Translations under genes and position numbers: made by a program
The notes under the pieces: generated by a model
What the model saw: only the letters and a program-made list of their open reading frames with translations
Databases searched by the model: none
What the model was told of the DNA's origin: nothing
Shown: one piece after another, positions 25,101 to 33,871 of the stretch
How positions within the stretch are numbered: position 1 is the first letter of the stretch
How the letters are laid out: each line of letters begins with the position of its first letter
NCBI GenBank assembly: GCA_902728285.1
Contig: CACVBU010000871.1
Location: 124,001 to 188,000, forward strand
Source: Clytia hemisphaerica
Lineage: Eukaryota > Cnidaria > Hydrozoa > Leptothecata > Clytiidae
Direction: 5' to 3'
Length of the DNA stretch: 64,000 bases

Positions 25101-28100
25101 TGAAAATTGGGACTTTGACCCGAACCAGATCGGATTCGATTAGGGGATCCTCAGTGCGTGAACTAAACGCTTAGACCACTGAGCAAACTACTGGCCGAGC
25201 GCTGGCGACTTTTCTTAGGGGTGTCATTGACTGACTGGCTTTTCGGATACAACCCTGTCTCAAAGCCCCGATGAGAACTTTTCCAACAGTGGGGATAAAA
25301 GGTTCTATCGAGATCTCAATGGGGATAAAAATTCTATTGTTCAATAGTCGAAAAATCCAGTCGAGATGGTTTTGGTGTGCAATTTATTCATTAAATTTCA
25401 AATAGAAATAAAATCTAAAACAATTCAACAATTCAACTGAAGCACCTAGTTTCTGATCTTAATGGATACTGTAGAAAATTGAATATATTCATTGGGTGAC
25501 TGTCGGCGGAGCGGAGCCAAGTGTGAAACAGTCTATCCCCATTTCTCTTTGCACAACATATCATCATTTTTTTGCGCTAGACCAGGTAGGTCGAATGCTG
25601 AGCTCAAAGTATCTTACCAACTAGATCGAATTACCAACTTTCACTGATTTGGTGGTGACCGGGGATCGAAACTACAACCCATAGATTGTACGGCGAATAC
25701 TCTACCGACTGAGCAACCCGAAAAATGAAAATTATAAAAGTAGTTTCCGATCTTAATCGGTAAATGAAAGTTACAATGTAAAATGAAGAAAGGTATTAAA
25801 CATACCTCACCCTGACTTACATTGTAATCTTCTACATCAAGCTCGTTATAAAACCTCCGAAATTCTTTCCCATCAACAATTAATTGTACATACATCATAC
25901 TGCAACCTACAAACATATAAAGTTTCAAGATGCGATGAAATATAAAGTCCTTTTACACAGAAATTATGGTGGATATTATTAAGATCTAATCGTCAATTGG
26001 AGCTAGTTGAATCAATTGCATTCAACCCTTCCAGACCACAACGTTTCGTGGTCCTCTGAATCAAGAAACGATTCCTAAGAAAAGTTGGAAAGCATGCTAT
26101 ACAGAGGACAATGTGATTATTTCCCAAAGGGTAATTATAAGGTAATTTTCCCTGTGTGATGAAACTTTGGCTAAATCTTCAAGTGGGGGGAGGGAGGTTC
26201 ACTGGAACGTCTAGGACATAGGGGTATTTTCACGAAATATTGTAAAATATTATCCCTGTATCAAAGCCCCTGTGGACCCTTTTCTCCTAGTGGAGCTCCA
26301 CCGGGTCTGTCTGATACAGGGGTGTTAAAATGTTACCATTTGCATGTCTTGCGAAGTAAGCTCCATACGTGTATTGATACATTGGAAAATTATCTTCTGA
26401 AAGTTTGACTTTGTTACGCTCTGGGAAACCCCACAGACCAACTCCATCTATCAAACATCCATTCGTTTCAATTGGTCGGTAATTATAACATGTCCTTAAA
26501 TAGGTCGGTAGTATGGGCTGCAGAGTTCTATCTGATTGAAAAGAAAAATGTCAATATCAAGAATTAATATCTCCACCATCAGATCATCAGGGCATTAAAC
26601 CAAAATATTACATTATCAATCACGTATCCACCTTTTTTGAACTCATAGTCATCACGTAAAATATAGCTCAATTAAGCCATCACGCAAACATTAATCAATA
26701 TCTACTTTTTTGATTGGAAAATGTTAAACCTTATCGGGGAAAACTTCGTCGGGGAAAATTTTCGTCGGGGAAAAATATTCGTCAGTCGCTGGTAGTTGGT
26801 AAACGCATTAAGGCTGGGAAAAATTTTCGTCGGGGAAAAATATTCGTCACTTGGCCAAAATTTCGTCACTTTTCCCCGACGAAGTTTTCCCCGATAAGGT
26901 AGTTAAAAACTTACTTTTCTTTAGATATTCTTCTAGAAGGTACGTAGTGTTGCAATATTTCGGATATTTTTTCGCTAAAATATTAAAATATTAATCTAAG
27001 AAAATCTTCCTCAATAAATGCCTAAACACAGAGTCGGCATAAAGGACCAGCATCATGAAATAATCAAATGTTTTTTTCAAAATATACATGAATTGACAAA
27101 AGACCACCTTTTCAAAAACGGACATATAGCACCACGGAGAGCGAGATGCTTATGAAAGGTCCAATGTTAAATTTGAAAAAAAAAGAGAAAATATTTGTTT
27201 ATTTTGCTTTGTCAGCATGTAGTGTGCGTCTGGTTTGTATATCATTGGCAAAAAAATCTTCAATTTGATTAAGAAAAACACCTACGTTTCTTTACGACAC
27301 TACTTTCAATTTCATCCTAAAACGAATACAAATAAACGTTCATCAATAAAAGCATCAAAGTACGGTAAAAACCATCATCTCACATTATTCTGAAAGCAAA
27401 GGATGTGCTAATGTAATGCGAAATATGGATCCTGTCAGAAACCAATTTTTAGCAAAAAAAATACAAAAAAATGGATCTTGTTAGACGAAAGTCCGACGAA
27501 ATATTAATCCTTCCAGATACAAAGTTTCAAATTTTCGCATAAAGTCAACTCTGTCACATTCGAAATAGTGAATTTGTGACCCAGTTAGATATCAAAAAGT
27601 TTAAAATAGGGACCCTGGCCAGCAACACTCATCCATACCCAATCCTCTCGGCTGTGACTCCAGGCTGACTTATGGAAGAATCAAACAACGACGAGATTGA
27701 CATCACTATAGAAGTAGCCGGTGAAGATTTTTTTTAGAAATATGTGTTCTTATCTTCTAGGAGACCAAATGCTATGACCATTCAATTTTTTATACAAATG
27801 ATGTGTTCTGATTTCTAAGAAACGTTTATCGCACTCGTCTCCTTAAACTTATCATTACTTTATGGTTTGATGTGTTCTAAAATCTAGGAAAAACAGTTTG
27901 CCAAAATAAACTTGTAAGATATTTATTTTGCTCCACGAAAGATGTGTTCTGAAAAGTTCTAGGGTTACACGGTAGATGACCTTGATTATAACCTTGTCTC
28001 ACCAGAACACATCATTATTTCTAGCTGATTAATTTTCAAAGATCTGATCACAACATATCAAAATTTCTAGCTGAAATATGCTCTCAGAACACATCGGGGA

Positions 28101-28460
28101 AAAAGGTCACCTCGCCGGCTGCTTTCGTCTCTAATCTTTTCAAAATTGTGAATCTAGGCAAATGAGGTCTAGGTGAAATATTCCTCAGTATTAAGATTAA
28201 GGCTTAGATCAACCTCGTTCTCGTGTATCCCAGGCTTTATTAATTGACGTCAGAGAAAATATCTAGCGCTATCAGTAAGCATCAAAAGGTGATAATACGC
28301 AGGGAACGAGGTTGGCTAGGCTTAGATAAGTAGCAATATATTAATTTCAAAGCATAGAGTATAGAAGATGAGAAAGCGATTTATAGAAACTTACACTTTG
28401 TGCTATGAGGCAGAAGATGCAGACCATTGCGATTGATGTTCCGATTGATCGGGTACACAT
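994..28460 (-). CDS. IL-17 receptor-like transmembrane protein with SEFIR domain (13 exons)
   Basis: Proposed exons in transcript order: 28395-28460, 27286-27316, 26915-26974, 26337-26531, 25821-25906, 24634-24754, 23605-23643, 22551-22601, 22102-22255, 21473-21660, 4611-4835, 3464-3792, 994-1194. Every junction has AG/GT borders and all phases join into one open frame of 581 aa. Exon 1 encodes a hydrophobic signal peptide of about 22 residues. Exons 2-9 encode a cysteine-containing ectodomain with NTT glycosylation sequons. Exon 10 gives a transmembrane segment (about residues 282-298) followed by a basic stop-transfer run. Exons 11-12 (about 331-515) match the SEFIR fold: a DCSSVLLLH strand, a central SVILLFITE strand and a late RVVPIYL strand. 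Families of this type bind IL-17-like cytokines and recruit adaptors such as CIKS/Act1 through SEFIR contacts. Exon 5 may use an alternative in-frame donor 15 bp downstream (ending at 25806). Intron 10 contains a 12.9-kb transposon. The weakest points are small exons 2, 3, 7 and 8. Confidence 0.72.
1314..1536. mobile_element. MITE with CGAGGGCGACGG inverted ends
   Basis: The left arm GAGTTTATGTAT...TCGAGGGCGACGG returns inverted as CCGTCGCCCTCGA...ATACATAAACTC. About 220 bp, no coding potential. Confidence 0.6.
1609..1699. mobile_element. AACGTT-rich palindromic MITE, copy 2
   Basis: Starts CCCAGCTGGCACACAACG. The right end is degenerate after GTTGTGTGC. Confidence 0.65.
1986..2079. mobile_element. 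AACGTT-rich palindromic MITE, copy 3
   Basis: Starts CCCAGCTGACACACAACG and ends GTTGTGTGCCAGC. Same family as 405-492. Confidence 0.65.
2118..2278. mobile_element. Hairpin MITE with AGACGATATCGG ends
   Basis: The two inverted arms of about 70 bp begin AGACGATATCGGCTT and end with its inverse. The interior shows matching AAAGCATTG/CAATGCTTT arms. Confidence 0.65.
2815..3130. repeat. Degenerate element with inverted GC-rich ends
   Basis: The ends resemble each other in inverse orientation (around GGTTATGTGCGG and CCGCACATACC). Between them are spaced ATGCACTGTAAG motifs. Low definition. Confidence 0.35.
3464..4835 (-). CDS. SEFIR-domain exons 11 and 12
   Basis: Exons 4611-4835 and 3464-3792 are joined by a GAA codon split across the intron (G|AA). 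Together they encode the cytosolic SEFIR/TIR-like domain: an N-terminal strand with LLLHRPGCD, a helix rich in leucine, the middle strand VILLFITET, and the late strand VVPIYLDD followed by a helix ending QLKDLTEFLKG. The order of strands and the PIYLDD segment agree with the SEFIR fold of IL-17 receptors better than with canonical TIR domains. A cysteine-rich basic run (CKETHKDCCKERC) follows. Confidence 0.75.
3852..4001. mobile_element. 150-bp palindromic MITE in receptor intron
   Basis: The left arm ATGATATGCACCATTGC and the right arm GCAATGGCGCATATCAT are inverse, continuing through CAACAGCT...ACGTCACTTACAACCAAT. A near-complete hairpin. Confidence 0.7.
5320..5645. repeat. GCGTGAATG-containing interspersed repeat, copy 1
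   Basis: Contains CAGCGGTTTGCGTAAATGCG, several TGCGTGAA words and ends near TTGAAGGTCCGGTGGGG. The same arrangement recurs at 39705-39905. Confidence 0.5.
6052..6057. repeat. Left target-site duplication GGCGGA
   Basis: This 6-bp direct repeat adjoins the first base of the 12.9-kb transposon and is identical to 19004-19009. The predicted empty site reads aaaagat-GGCGGA-agcagg. Confidence 0.9.
6058..6430 (+). repeat. Left terminal inverted repeat of the 12.9-kb transposon
   Basis: An outer stretch of about 100 bp is nearly identical, inverted, to the right end. An array of about seven 18-bp units (consensus ATTGCCAATAAAAAAAAT) follows at 6192-6316. The inner part has CATTCAATAAG, two CACGTG palindromes (6372 and 6406) and AATTCGTGATT, all with counterparts in the right repeat. 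The array probably contains transposase-binding sites. Confidence 0.88.
7259..7428. mobile_element. Hairpin MITE nested in the transposon
   Basis: The two halves are inverted copies of about 60-70 bp: AAAGAGGCCGACCTATTGAA on the left returns inverted as TTCAATAGGTCGGCCTCTTT on the right, with AT-rich loop sequence between. No coding potential. Confidence 0.7.
7714..8146. mobile_element. MITE with about 45-bp inverted ends
   Basis: The left end AGGCGGTAATCACAAATATC and the right end, inverted, AGGCGGCAATCACAAATATC bracket about 430 bp with no supported coding frame. The similarity continues inward over TTTCGCGTC. Confidence 0.6.
9694..10220. mobile_element. Putative MITE with 12-bp palindromic ends
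   Basis: The ends are TTGGACCTACCT and AGGTAGGTCCAA, perfect inverses 527 bp apart. The interior includes a CGTTCGTTCGTCCGTT run. No coding frame is supported. Confidence 0.45.
10362..13108 (+). CDS. HECT-domain E3 ubiquitin ligase-like protein, transposon-borne
   Basis: Proposed exons are 10362-10435, 10594-10641 and 11353-13108, joined in phase 2 at both junctions (AG|A codons), giving 625 aa. The N-terminal half is charged and probably disordered, with a lysine-rich KKKEKKEKKEK stretch near residue 95. The C-terminal half is a divergent HECT domain. It contains the N-lobe signature VEFIAEGVLDHGGPRKEW, a mid segment VGAMIGITLLQNGP, and a C-lobe with ILQFATGSSTIP followed by PTTNTCSNGLVIP. 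In that last motif Cys588 sits where HECT ligases carry the thioester cysteine, 37 residues before the end. HECT enzymes accept ubiquitin from an E2 and pass it to substrates. No WW, C2 or RLD domain is seen, so the substrate is unknown. The first ATG lies just after a possible acceptor (aaattctag), so a 5' non-coding exon may exist. It is one of two genes inside the 12.9-kb transposon. Confidence 0.85.
13975..15237. mobile_element. 1.26-kb nested element between the HECT-like and integrase genes
   Basis: The inverted ends are about 140 bp: TTAGTCCATGGAAAGTGTGC on the left versus TTAGTCCAGGAAAAGTGTGC inverted on the right, continuing through AAAGCATGAAATTTGG and TGTATTTTACAGACCAGAAT. The interior repeats the motif TTCTGGTCTGTAAAATACT (about 14643, 14792 and a variant at 14959) and has a further hairpin at 14590-14716. 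No transposase is seen, so it is non-autonomous. The duplication at its ends is unclear (possibly ATA). Confidence 0.75.
15853..16048. repeat. Dispersed repeat forming the integrase 5' leader region
   Basis: This stretch (AACCACGTGTCATTAAA, then GACATTTGTTTTGATTTTGT, then GTACTTTCATGTCCCTTTAA) is similar, in inverse orientation, to 33640-33871. The proposed leader donor GTAAGT at 16018 lies in it. Confidence 0.6.
16163..17626 (+). CDS. Integrase-core (DD34E) transposase with helix-turn-helix
   Basis: A single 487-aa exon starts with ATG at 16163. The acceptor atcttttag at 16152 and a donor GTAAGT at 16018 suggest a spliced 5' leader. Residues 1-90 are helical and acidic. Residues about 114-146 (FTWDKIAEMLGVSRWTVGR) are a helix-turn-helix likely to bind the terminal repeats. 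The RNase H-like core contains Asp231 (WHVDGHH), Asp290 (RVDHGVEN) and Glu325 (NQRIERLW), with 34 residues between the last two. This is the catalytic triad of retroviral-type integrases and IS3-like transposases. Residues 340-400 resemble the conserved tail of this animal integrase-core family (NHRLSTEKNKTPNQLW). The C-terminal 80 residues are acidic. No chromodomain or zinc finger is seen. It lies downstream of, and in the same orientation as, the HECT-like gene and is presumably the enzyme that moves the element. Confidence 0.88.
   Translation: MEETLNNLLLITRDILEKNTITENFKKEILDTMKITEDTCSLLTEIERDEPDSEKRKHLADLADCFISVYELLSQKYDLVLHEVTLRTTKCEVLRDGQPGRPKFHIPKEVLEELRGMNFTWDKIAEMLGVSRWTVGRRVDEYDLKGLQGFSDISDERIDEIVSEYIEKHGSTTGEPFMTGYFRSIGLNIQRRRIRASLKRVDPRNSALRWGLLIYRRRYYVPWPNSLWHVDGHHSLIRWKFVIHGCCDGFSRKIMFLSCNTNNLASTVRDCFQQSIQENCGLWPSRIRVDHGVENVLICDLMVEKRGEGRGSFIAGPSTRNQRIERLWRDVFRCVAHFFYYHFYAMELCGVLNLENPVHLFALHVVYKVRINSALLEFKEMFNNHRLSTEKNKTPNQLWLEGMLDPVNPLSKDDIEPDQHVDEFYGEDPQGPRSRNSNNNVVVEELEIENQDELLHYVRSNIDLNRESRDAGIDIYLEVVNILNSLE
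17627..18551. other. Region between integrase stop and right TIR
   Basis: It holds the integrase 3' flank, C-rich sequence with short repeats, and a segment near 18170-18240 with TTACAGTGCACTT-like motifs also found near 2880-3060. No gene is supported. Confidence 0.4.
18552..19003 (-). repeat. Right terminal inverted repeat of the 12.9-kb transposon
   Basis: Read on the minus strand it matches 6058-6430: the same outer end, an expanded array of about 11-12 units of the TATTGGCAATATTTTTTT type (about 18643-18850), then CTCATTCAATAAG, one CACGTG (18576) and AATTCGTGATT. The array is longer than in the left copy, so the two repeats have diverged mainly by gain or loss of units. Confidence 0.88.
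19004..19009. repeat. Right target-site duplication GGCGGA
   Basis: Identical to 6052-6057 and immediately outside the right terminal inverted repeat. Confidence 0.9.
19575..19766. repeat. 22-bp minisatellite, about 8.5 copies
   Basis: Unit GCTCTGACCGGTTAATAGAT plus TG, in direct tandem with few substitutions. It lies 570 bp right of the transposon, within receptor intron 10. Confidence 0.85.
19767..21472. other. AT-rich remainder of receptor intron 10
   Basis: No gene is supported. A minus-strand open stretch at 20010-20213 has protein-like composition but no start, splice context or family I recognise. Bases 21395-21455 share an inverted match with 5753-5860. Confidence 0.35.
21473..21660 (-). 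CDS. Transmembrane exon 10 of the SEFIR receptor
   Basis: The exon starts after tttcttctttag and reads EYKNREELSS, then a hydrophobic segment (WVPITIFCVIIIVAG) and KYRKK as stop-transfer. The frame stays open past 21473, but the donor AA|GTAATC there leaves phase 1, which the SEFIR exon at 4835 requires (giving RLDCSS). This donor is non-ideal, so its exact position is the main uncertainty. Confidence 0.6.
23314..23555. mobile_element. GGCCGGTCTCC MITE, copy 1
   Basis: The ends are AAGGCCGGTCTCCACTTGCG and its inverse near GAGACCGGCCTT. The interior has GTTGAAAAAAAGTTGAA...TTCAACTTTTTTT arms. A closely similar copy lies at 24327-24573. Confidence 0.8.
24327..24573. mobile_element. GGCCGGTCTCC MITE, copy 2
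   Basis: Same structure and end sequence as 23314-23555. The two copies lie about 770 bp apart, in different introns of the receptor gene. Confidence 0.8.
24905..24992. mobile_element. AACGTT-rich palindromic MITE, copy 4
   Basis: Starts CCCAGCTAGCACACGACG and contains ATGGACGTT and AAAACGTT arms. The right end is eroded. Confidence 0.55.
25143..25205 (-). repeat. tRNA-derived SINE-like fragment
   Basis: The minus strand reads TTTGCTCAGTGGTCTAAGCG, resembling a tRNA A box, then GAGGATCCCCTAATCGAATCC resembling a degenerate B-box region. It does not fold into a full tRNA. Confidence 0.4.
25645..25720 (-). repeat. tRNA-derived SINE-like fragment
   Basis: The minus strand has GTTGCTCAGTCGGTAGAG (A box) and AGTTTCGATCCCCGG (B box) with suitable spacing. 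The acceptor arms do not pair, so it is a tRNA-related repeat rather than a gene. Confidence 0.5.
26728..26900. mobile_element. Foldback MITE with CCTTATCGGGG ends and tandem units
   Basis: The ends ACCTTATCGGGGAAAACTTC and its inverse enclose repeated TTCGTCGGGGAAAAATAT units. 173 bp, no coding potential. It lies in the receptor intron between exons 3 and 4. Confidence 0.75.
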
Positions 28461-31400
28461 TATAAATTTTTTGCAGATTTGTATCTAAATCTGAAATTGA
28501 GATTTAACAGAGTATAAGTTATAAGTAAGTATGAATTTGGGACGATTGAAAAATATCTAAACAAACAAGTAAGACTGGACATACTTTCTCGAAAGTTTCG
28601 AAAGCTCTAACTGACCCTAATTTCTGTATAACTGTAAGTGTTGTGACCTTTGGAAATTTGCTCTGTATTACCATATTATACACCCCCTGTGTGTCACAGA
28701 CTCGCTGTAAAAATTTCCCAACATTTCGTCTCCACAAAGGAATTTTTTATCCCCATTGTTATTTCGATAGAAACTTTTATCCAAACTATGGGAAATAATT
28801 CCACCGAGGCTGTAAGATGGGGATGTTTTTAGATCTCAAAGCCACTTCTTCCTTGATCCCTATAAAACACAATAAATTACTTGTCAAGATTTCGTCCATA
28901 TCATACCAAGTAAAGGATTACAACAAAATTAAAGAAAGAAAAACATATTACTTTCTTGAAGAATACAGCAAGAAAAATGCTAAATACCTTCTTTTCCAGT
29001 TAACATTATACAAAATTACGTTGCTTCATTATTGAAAATAACTCTTTTTTTGTTTATAGGAAAACATCTTGTAATAGTTGCCAAGTTAAAAGCATTTAAA
29101 GTTAACGTCCGAACACTATAATTATACTACAGGTGGCATTAGGAGTCTATATAAATTTAGGGACTTGGAAGATCTTCAGTTATTCATTGAAACAAAGTAT
29201 GTTGAAACTTATATAAATTATATTTATTTATCTTAACGAGCCTTTTATTGATGTTGTTTTGTTGTTTTTTTCTTATAGTAAAATTTGCATTTTGTTTTTC
29301 TAATTCTATAATTAACTAATTATAAAAACTGCAAATCTATTACAATAATCGATGCCGCTCGTTGTAGCGGTTTGACAGACCACGGAAATGCAAAAAGATG
29401 GATGAACGTCATAACAAAGAGAGTTGTGATTGGTTGATTATCTATGAGATGACAGAATCTGACCAATAAGATATTGTTTAGTTTGAATGTATGTTAAGTA
29501 ATTTAACAAGCTTGAGCGGTAGAAGAAAAGTTTTTGTATCAACCCGGCCGGCACACAACGTCAAAACAACGTCAAAACAACGTCCATTTGACATTCATAA
29601 CGTCCAAATAACGTTATTTGAACGTTAAAGCAACGTTGTGTGCCAGCTGGGAATCACGAAGCTGTGATGCCAAAAATGTTATTTTACTTCTTTCTTTCAG
29701 CTATTAACAAAACAAACGATAGCCCCTGGTCTAGGGAGACGGGTTTCACTGAAAGCAACGAACTTGTCCATAGCTGTGCGAGCAGGATATCAAACCTTCC
29801 CTGAATTGTAACTCATATTTAATCAGTTTTCTCTGCGATACAGCCCAAAATCTAGTCAATGGTGATGTTAGTAAATATTCCCTCTTCGCCCACACCGGTG
29901 AGATCCTTTCCGATTAGAAATATTGGCCAAAAGAGGAAAATTATCATCTTATTTTTGTCCATGCTAAAATTAATCAAATAAACAAATCTTCACTGCAAAA
30001 TTTTGTGCTATTTTTTTCTATAGCAACTGAAATTTCTGACTTGAAGACTTGAAGACAATAGAATTCACATCCCCATCCATAAAAAAAACATCCCCATCGA
30101 GTTTCAGTCCGTCATTTTTGCTCCCACTGGCTGAAAAAATCATACGGGTCTAGAAAGGAGGTGTATCAACTCCCATTAGATTCTCCTCAGAACCATAAAC
30201 TCAATAAAAAAATTTAAATTTTTTTATTAGAATCGTCAAATTTGCAGAGCAGCTTCAAGAAAAACATTCAATTCCACACACACATTGATTCCACCAGTAG
30301 AGTCATTTAGGGATTCATGAATAATAGTAAACAATTCATTGTATAGTTTATTCGATATTTTCCAGTATAAACCAGACGTTTTTACCAATATGGAATAACC
30401 AACACTTATTAAAGTGAGCAATTTGTTCATAACCTTTAACCTAATTATAATTACTTCCTCATTCAAATGTGCCCTGATATTTGGGTTGACGCCAACAAAT
30501 TGAAATTTAGGTCATTTCCATTTGGTAGGTTGATTAGAAACACATTAAAATCCATTTTATTTGCCAAAATGTGACTCAAATTAATGATGTTATCGATAAA
30601 ATAACCTTGTGATTCACAGACATGAAATTCTGCCTTGGGTTCTCTTAAAGACCATTGGATTATTGTTTATAACGGAGACGAGGAAAATTGTACTCATGTA
30701 GCAAAACATTGCCATACATAAATAAATAAATATTGAAAATGTATTGTATTCCACCTTTTGAATCTGATGGGTGAATAAAAAGACTTTAGTTTTCAGTTGC
30801 ACATACGCGGCTCAATTTTTAAGAAGTTCGATAGGTTTCTTCAAAGGGTATTTCACTAGAAAAATACCTATTATTGTCTTAAGCTCGTATGAAGAGGTCA
30901 ATCCTGATGAGAAGGAATGCTTAAAAATTGACGGGTTGGTCGTTGAGGTTCAAACCGTGGAGCTAAAAATTTACAGTCCTTAATGCCCGGGGGATCACTT
31001 AGGTAAATAAGGGTACGGAGACACGTGTCTCTGATCAGGGTCCCTTTTTTTCAGATGAGATGGAGTTTTTACAAGCTGGGATGCGATTTTCTTTGTGTGT
31101 ATTTTACGGAACAAATGGAAATAATTTTTTTCTAATTTTACGTCTTCTTTTGGTCAGTTTTTAGAGTGATCAAATTTTCCTTCTGACAGGGTTCAAGTTT
31201 TACCAAACAATCATTTTTGACAGGGTCCACTTTTCAAACTTCAGCGGAAAATCACCGTCGGCCTTCAAAGTCAGTGCCCTCTCCTCCGTGCCTGAATGGT
31301 ACTAAAATTTGTAATTTCTCTCTCAATTTAAAATATTTCTTAATTCTTACCAACATTTGAACTCTCAGACCTTGATAGATCTTTTTCAATTTCTGCAATA

Positions 31401-31720
31401 CTAAATTGTTCGAAGTAAAGGTTTCTTGTCTGGCCTCCTCTTTTCTAAGCCTACTTCTGAAAATTCGATACATTTTCCAAAAGCCCCTGAAGAGATCGAT
31501 GCTGCTGTGTATATGGGTTAAATGTACGCATATTTCAGTACTCGCGTTGTTGAAATACATTGGAGTCTCAGCAACTCAAAACACGCAGGGTGAACGCACA
31601 TTTTGTTCGAATTTGAAGAGTTTCGAGTTACGGAATAAGGTATTATTAACTAAAAAAGGACCATAAAACCTTTTCGGCGAGTTAAAGGGGGCTTAATATA
31701 TGTATATTTCAGTACTTGTA
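28461..31720. other. Upstream flank of the receptor gene, no supported gene
   Basis: It should contain the receptor promoter just above 28460. Otherwise it holds a possible repeat at 28740-28850, a MITE copy at 29543-29651, and short minus-strand open stretches (30236-30466, 30614-30802) that I do not support as genes. Confidence 0.4.
29543..29651. mobile_element. AACGTT-rich palindromic MITE, copy 5
   Basis: Begins CCCGGCCGGCACACAACG and ends GTTGTGTGCCAGCTGGG. One arm carries a duplicated CAAAACAACGT unit, making it longer than its relatives. Confidence 0.7.
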
Positions 31721-31722
31721 GA

Positions 31723-32110
31723 AGGCGCAGTAGTGTAGTGGTTATCAATCTTGACTGCTGTCCAGGAGGTCGGGGTTCGATTCCCGCTCGGTGCTGTGAT
31801 TCACTTGGCAAGTGAATGTACCTTCGCGCGGGCCAACCCATGCCATGTGAGCGGAATTGGGTAGACAGAAACTCAAGAAGCCTGTCTGCGACTGTGCTAG
31901 GTATCGATTCCACAATCCATCGTGGATGAGGTGAGAGTGCGCTGGCCTTGTTCCCTAGTGGTTCACGCTGGACTTAACGCACCTGATCCAAAAAATGTGT
32001 TGTCAGTGTCTCACAAAGTGGTCGCAGCATATAAACCATCGCGTAGACGGTTCTAATGAGACGACTCCTAGACCACTCAATACGGAACCGGATGTCCTCT
32101 GCAAAGAGCA
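31723..32110 (+). mobile_element. tRNA-headed SINE
   Basis: The head has the A box TAGTGTAGTGGTTATC and the B box GGGGTTCGATTCCCGC with tRNA spacing, like a tRNA-Asp/Gly-type promoter. It is followed by about 300 bp of unrelated body (GCGGGCCAACCCATGCC, GTTCCCTAGTGGTTCACG). No poly-A tail is obvious. Body length is uncertain. Confidence 0.65.
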
Positions 32111-32156
32111 GTCAGTCATTATTCAGTTCTTGTGTAGTTGAAGTAAGTGGAGTCTC

Positions 32157-32254
32157 CCCAGCTGACACACAACGTTGTTTCAACGTTCATCTAACGTTAT
32201 ATGGACGTTGTGAACGTTAAATAAACGTTGAAACAACGTTGTGTGCCAGCTGGG
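32157..32254. mobile_element. AACGTT-rich palindromic MITE, copy 6
   Basis: The best preserved copy: CCCAGCTGACACACAACG at the left, GTTGTGTGCCAGCTGGG at the right, with TTCAACGTTCATCTAACG and inverse AACGTTAAATAAACGTTG between. Confidence 0.8.
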
Positions 32255-33639
32255 TCCACAACTCGAACACACGACAGTTGAAAGCACATTTTGTTCAAAT
32301 TTCGAGTTATGGTATAAGGCATTTTTAACTAAAAGAAGGGACCATAAAATTCTTCCGAGTTAAAAGACATTTGAGGTATAGAGGCTCCAGTGAAAGATAT
32401 GTATTTACACTATTTCCTGTGAATAATCCATTTATGAGGAAGGTTTACATTCTAAAGTCTGTCCAGATATAATTGGCAGTGGAAACAAGAATCCCTGTAA
32501 CTTTTGATAGTCAAATATAATTATGGAAATTCTTTTTGCTTGTTTTAGAGAATCAAAAGCGCTACATTGAATGTTTTTTTGGTTGAAAAATTCGCGATTT
32601 TTAACGGTTAAATTTGCGATTGTAAAAATTGAGCTTTTTTTCTACTTATGCTATAACGTTCATTTTTACACCAGTGGTAGTTCAACCTTAGGTTAAGAAT
32701 TTTCTTAAGTTTCAAGGCAAACTGAAAAGTCCTTCGGAAGATATGGGACCCGAAATACCCCTGGTAGCACTTTTCTGTGAAATATCAAAATCTCCAACTT
32801 ATTACTAAAAACGGGGGTAGTGATATGATTGATAAAACAGTTTTTCGATTACATTACGAGTAAGATGGACTTTACCTTTTGGAATTGAAACCTCTTTACA
32901 ACCATGTTTTATACTGACAACATAAATACCATTACAACTATGATGTCTTTGTCATGAGGAAAAGTATGCATTGGAACAGTTATTTGAGTAAGTTCACTAT
33001 TTTTTTGCACAATTTGCTATTTTTCTGGTTCTGGGGAGGGGCACTTAATGTTCGAGGGTCTCTTTTTTAAACCCTCGAAAGTTGTGGGCTGGAAATTGGT
33101 AACAATAGTATCTCAAAGGGTCAATTTTCAAACTTTGGCTCAGATACCTAGCAAACCAGGCACCCCCCCCCTACCTGGGCTTGGTTTTTACAAGTCTGCA
33201 CCACCTGATTCTAGCACAGAAGCCTGTTATTTTCTTTTGTGTCTAAGAGTTGATTTTCAAGTTCAACGATTGCAAGAATAATAACAAAATTTTGGAAAAG
33301 TCAATAAAGAATTTGAAGTTGTTTTTAAAGCCAATTTCATTTCAATTTCATTTTCAATACAAGGGACGGCTTCAAATTAATGTGAAAGTTAGGTTTACCT
33401 TTTTTAATGTTTTGTTTTTGAAATAAGAGTGACATCGTTTGCTTAACTCATCAATTTTAATTCACAAGCTTTTTCACAATGGATTGACACGGATGTGGAG
33501 CAAGATTGACCAGAAAGAGGAAATGAAAAACATTTTTTTGCTTATATCAGCATAATATAACAATAGGCAGACACTGTCCTGATATGAAATATGTGTCTGA
33601 TATGAAACGGGAACACTTATGTAAAAATAAAACCTAAAC

Positions 33640-33871
33640 TGCCTTTTTAAAGGGATAAACAGTACTTGCGAAATTTGTAAACAAACTGTATACAGCGGAT
33701 ATACAAAATCAAAACAAATGTCAACATGTCAAAATAAAAAAAAAACAAATATGGCTAATTTTATTGTTCAATTGTTTACAAGTTTGTTTTGGACACGTGA
33801 TTTTCATTGTTCTATTTAATGACACGTGGTTCGCGCAATGTTTACATTTTACTACTGTAATGTCCCTTTAA
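33640..33871. repeat. Dispersed repeat related to the integrase leader region
   Basis: Inverse copy of 15853-16048. It is bounded by TTTAAAGGGATAA and GTCCCTTTAA and includes ACACGTGG/CCACGTGT and TTTTGATTTTGTA segments. Confidence 0.6.

Noticed and set aside
25645-25720. Functional tRNA gene
   Set aside because: A and B boxes are recognisable but the acceptor stem does not pair; treated as SINE-derived.
30236-30802. Two short minus-strand frames upstream of the receptor gene
   Set aside because: They do not connect to the signal-peptide exon at 28460 in phase and show no domain.
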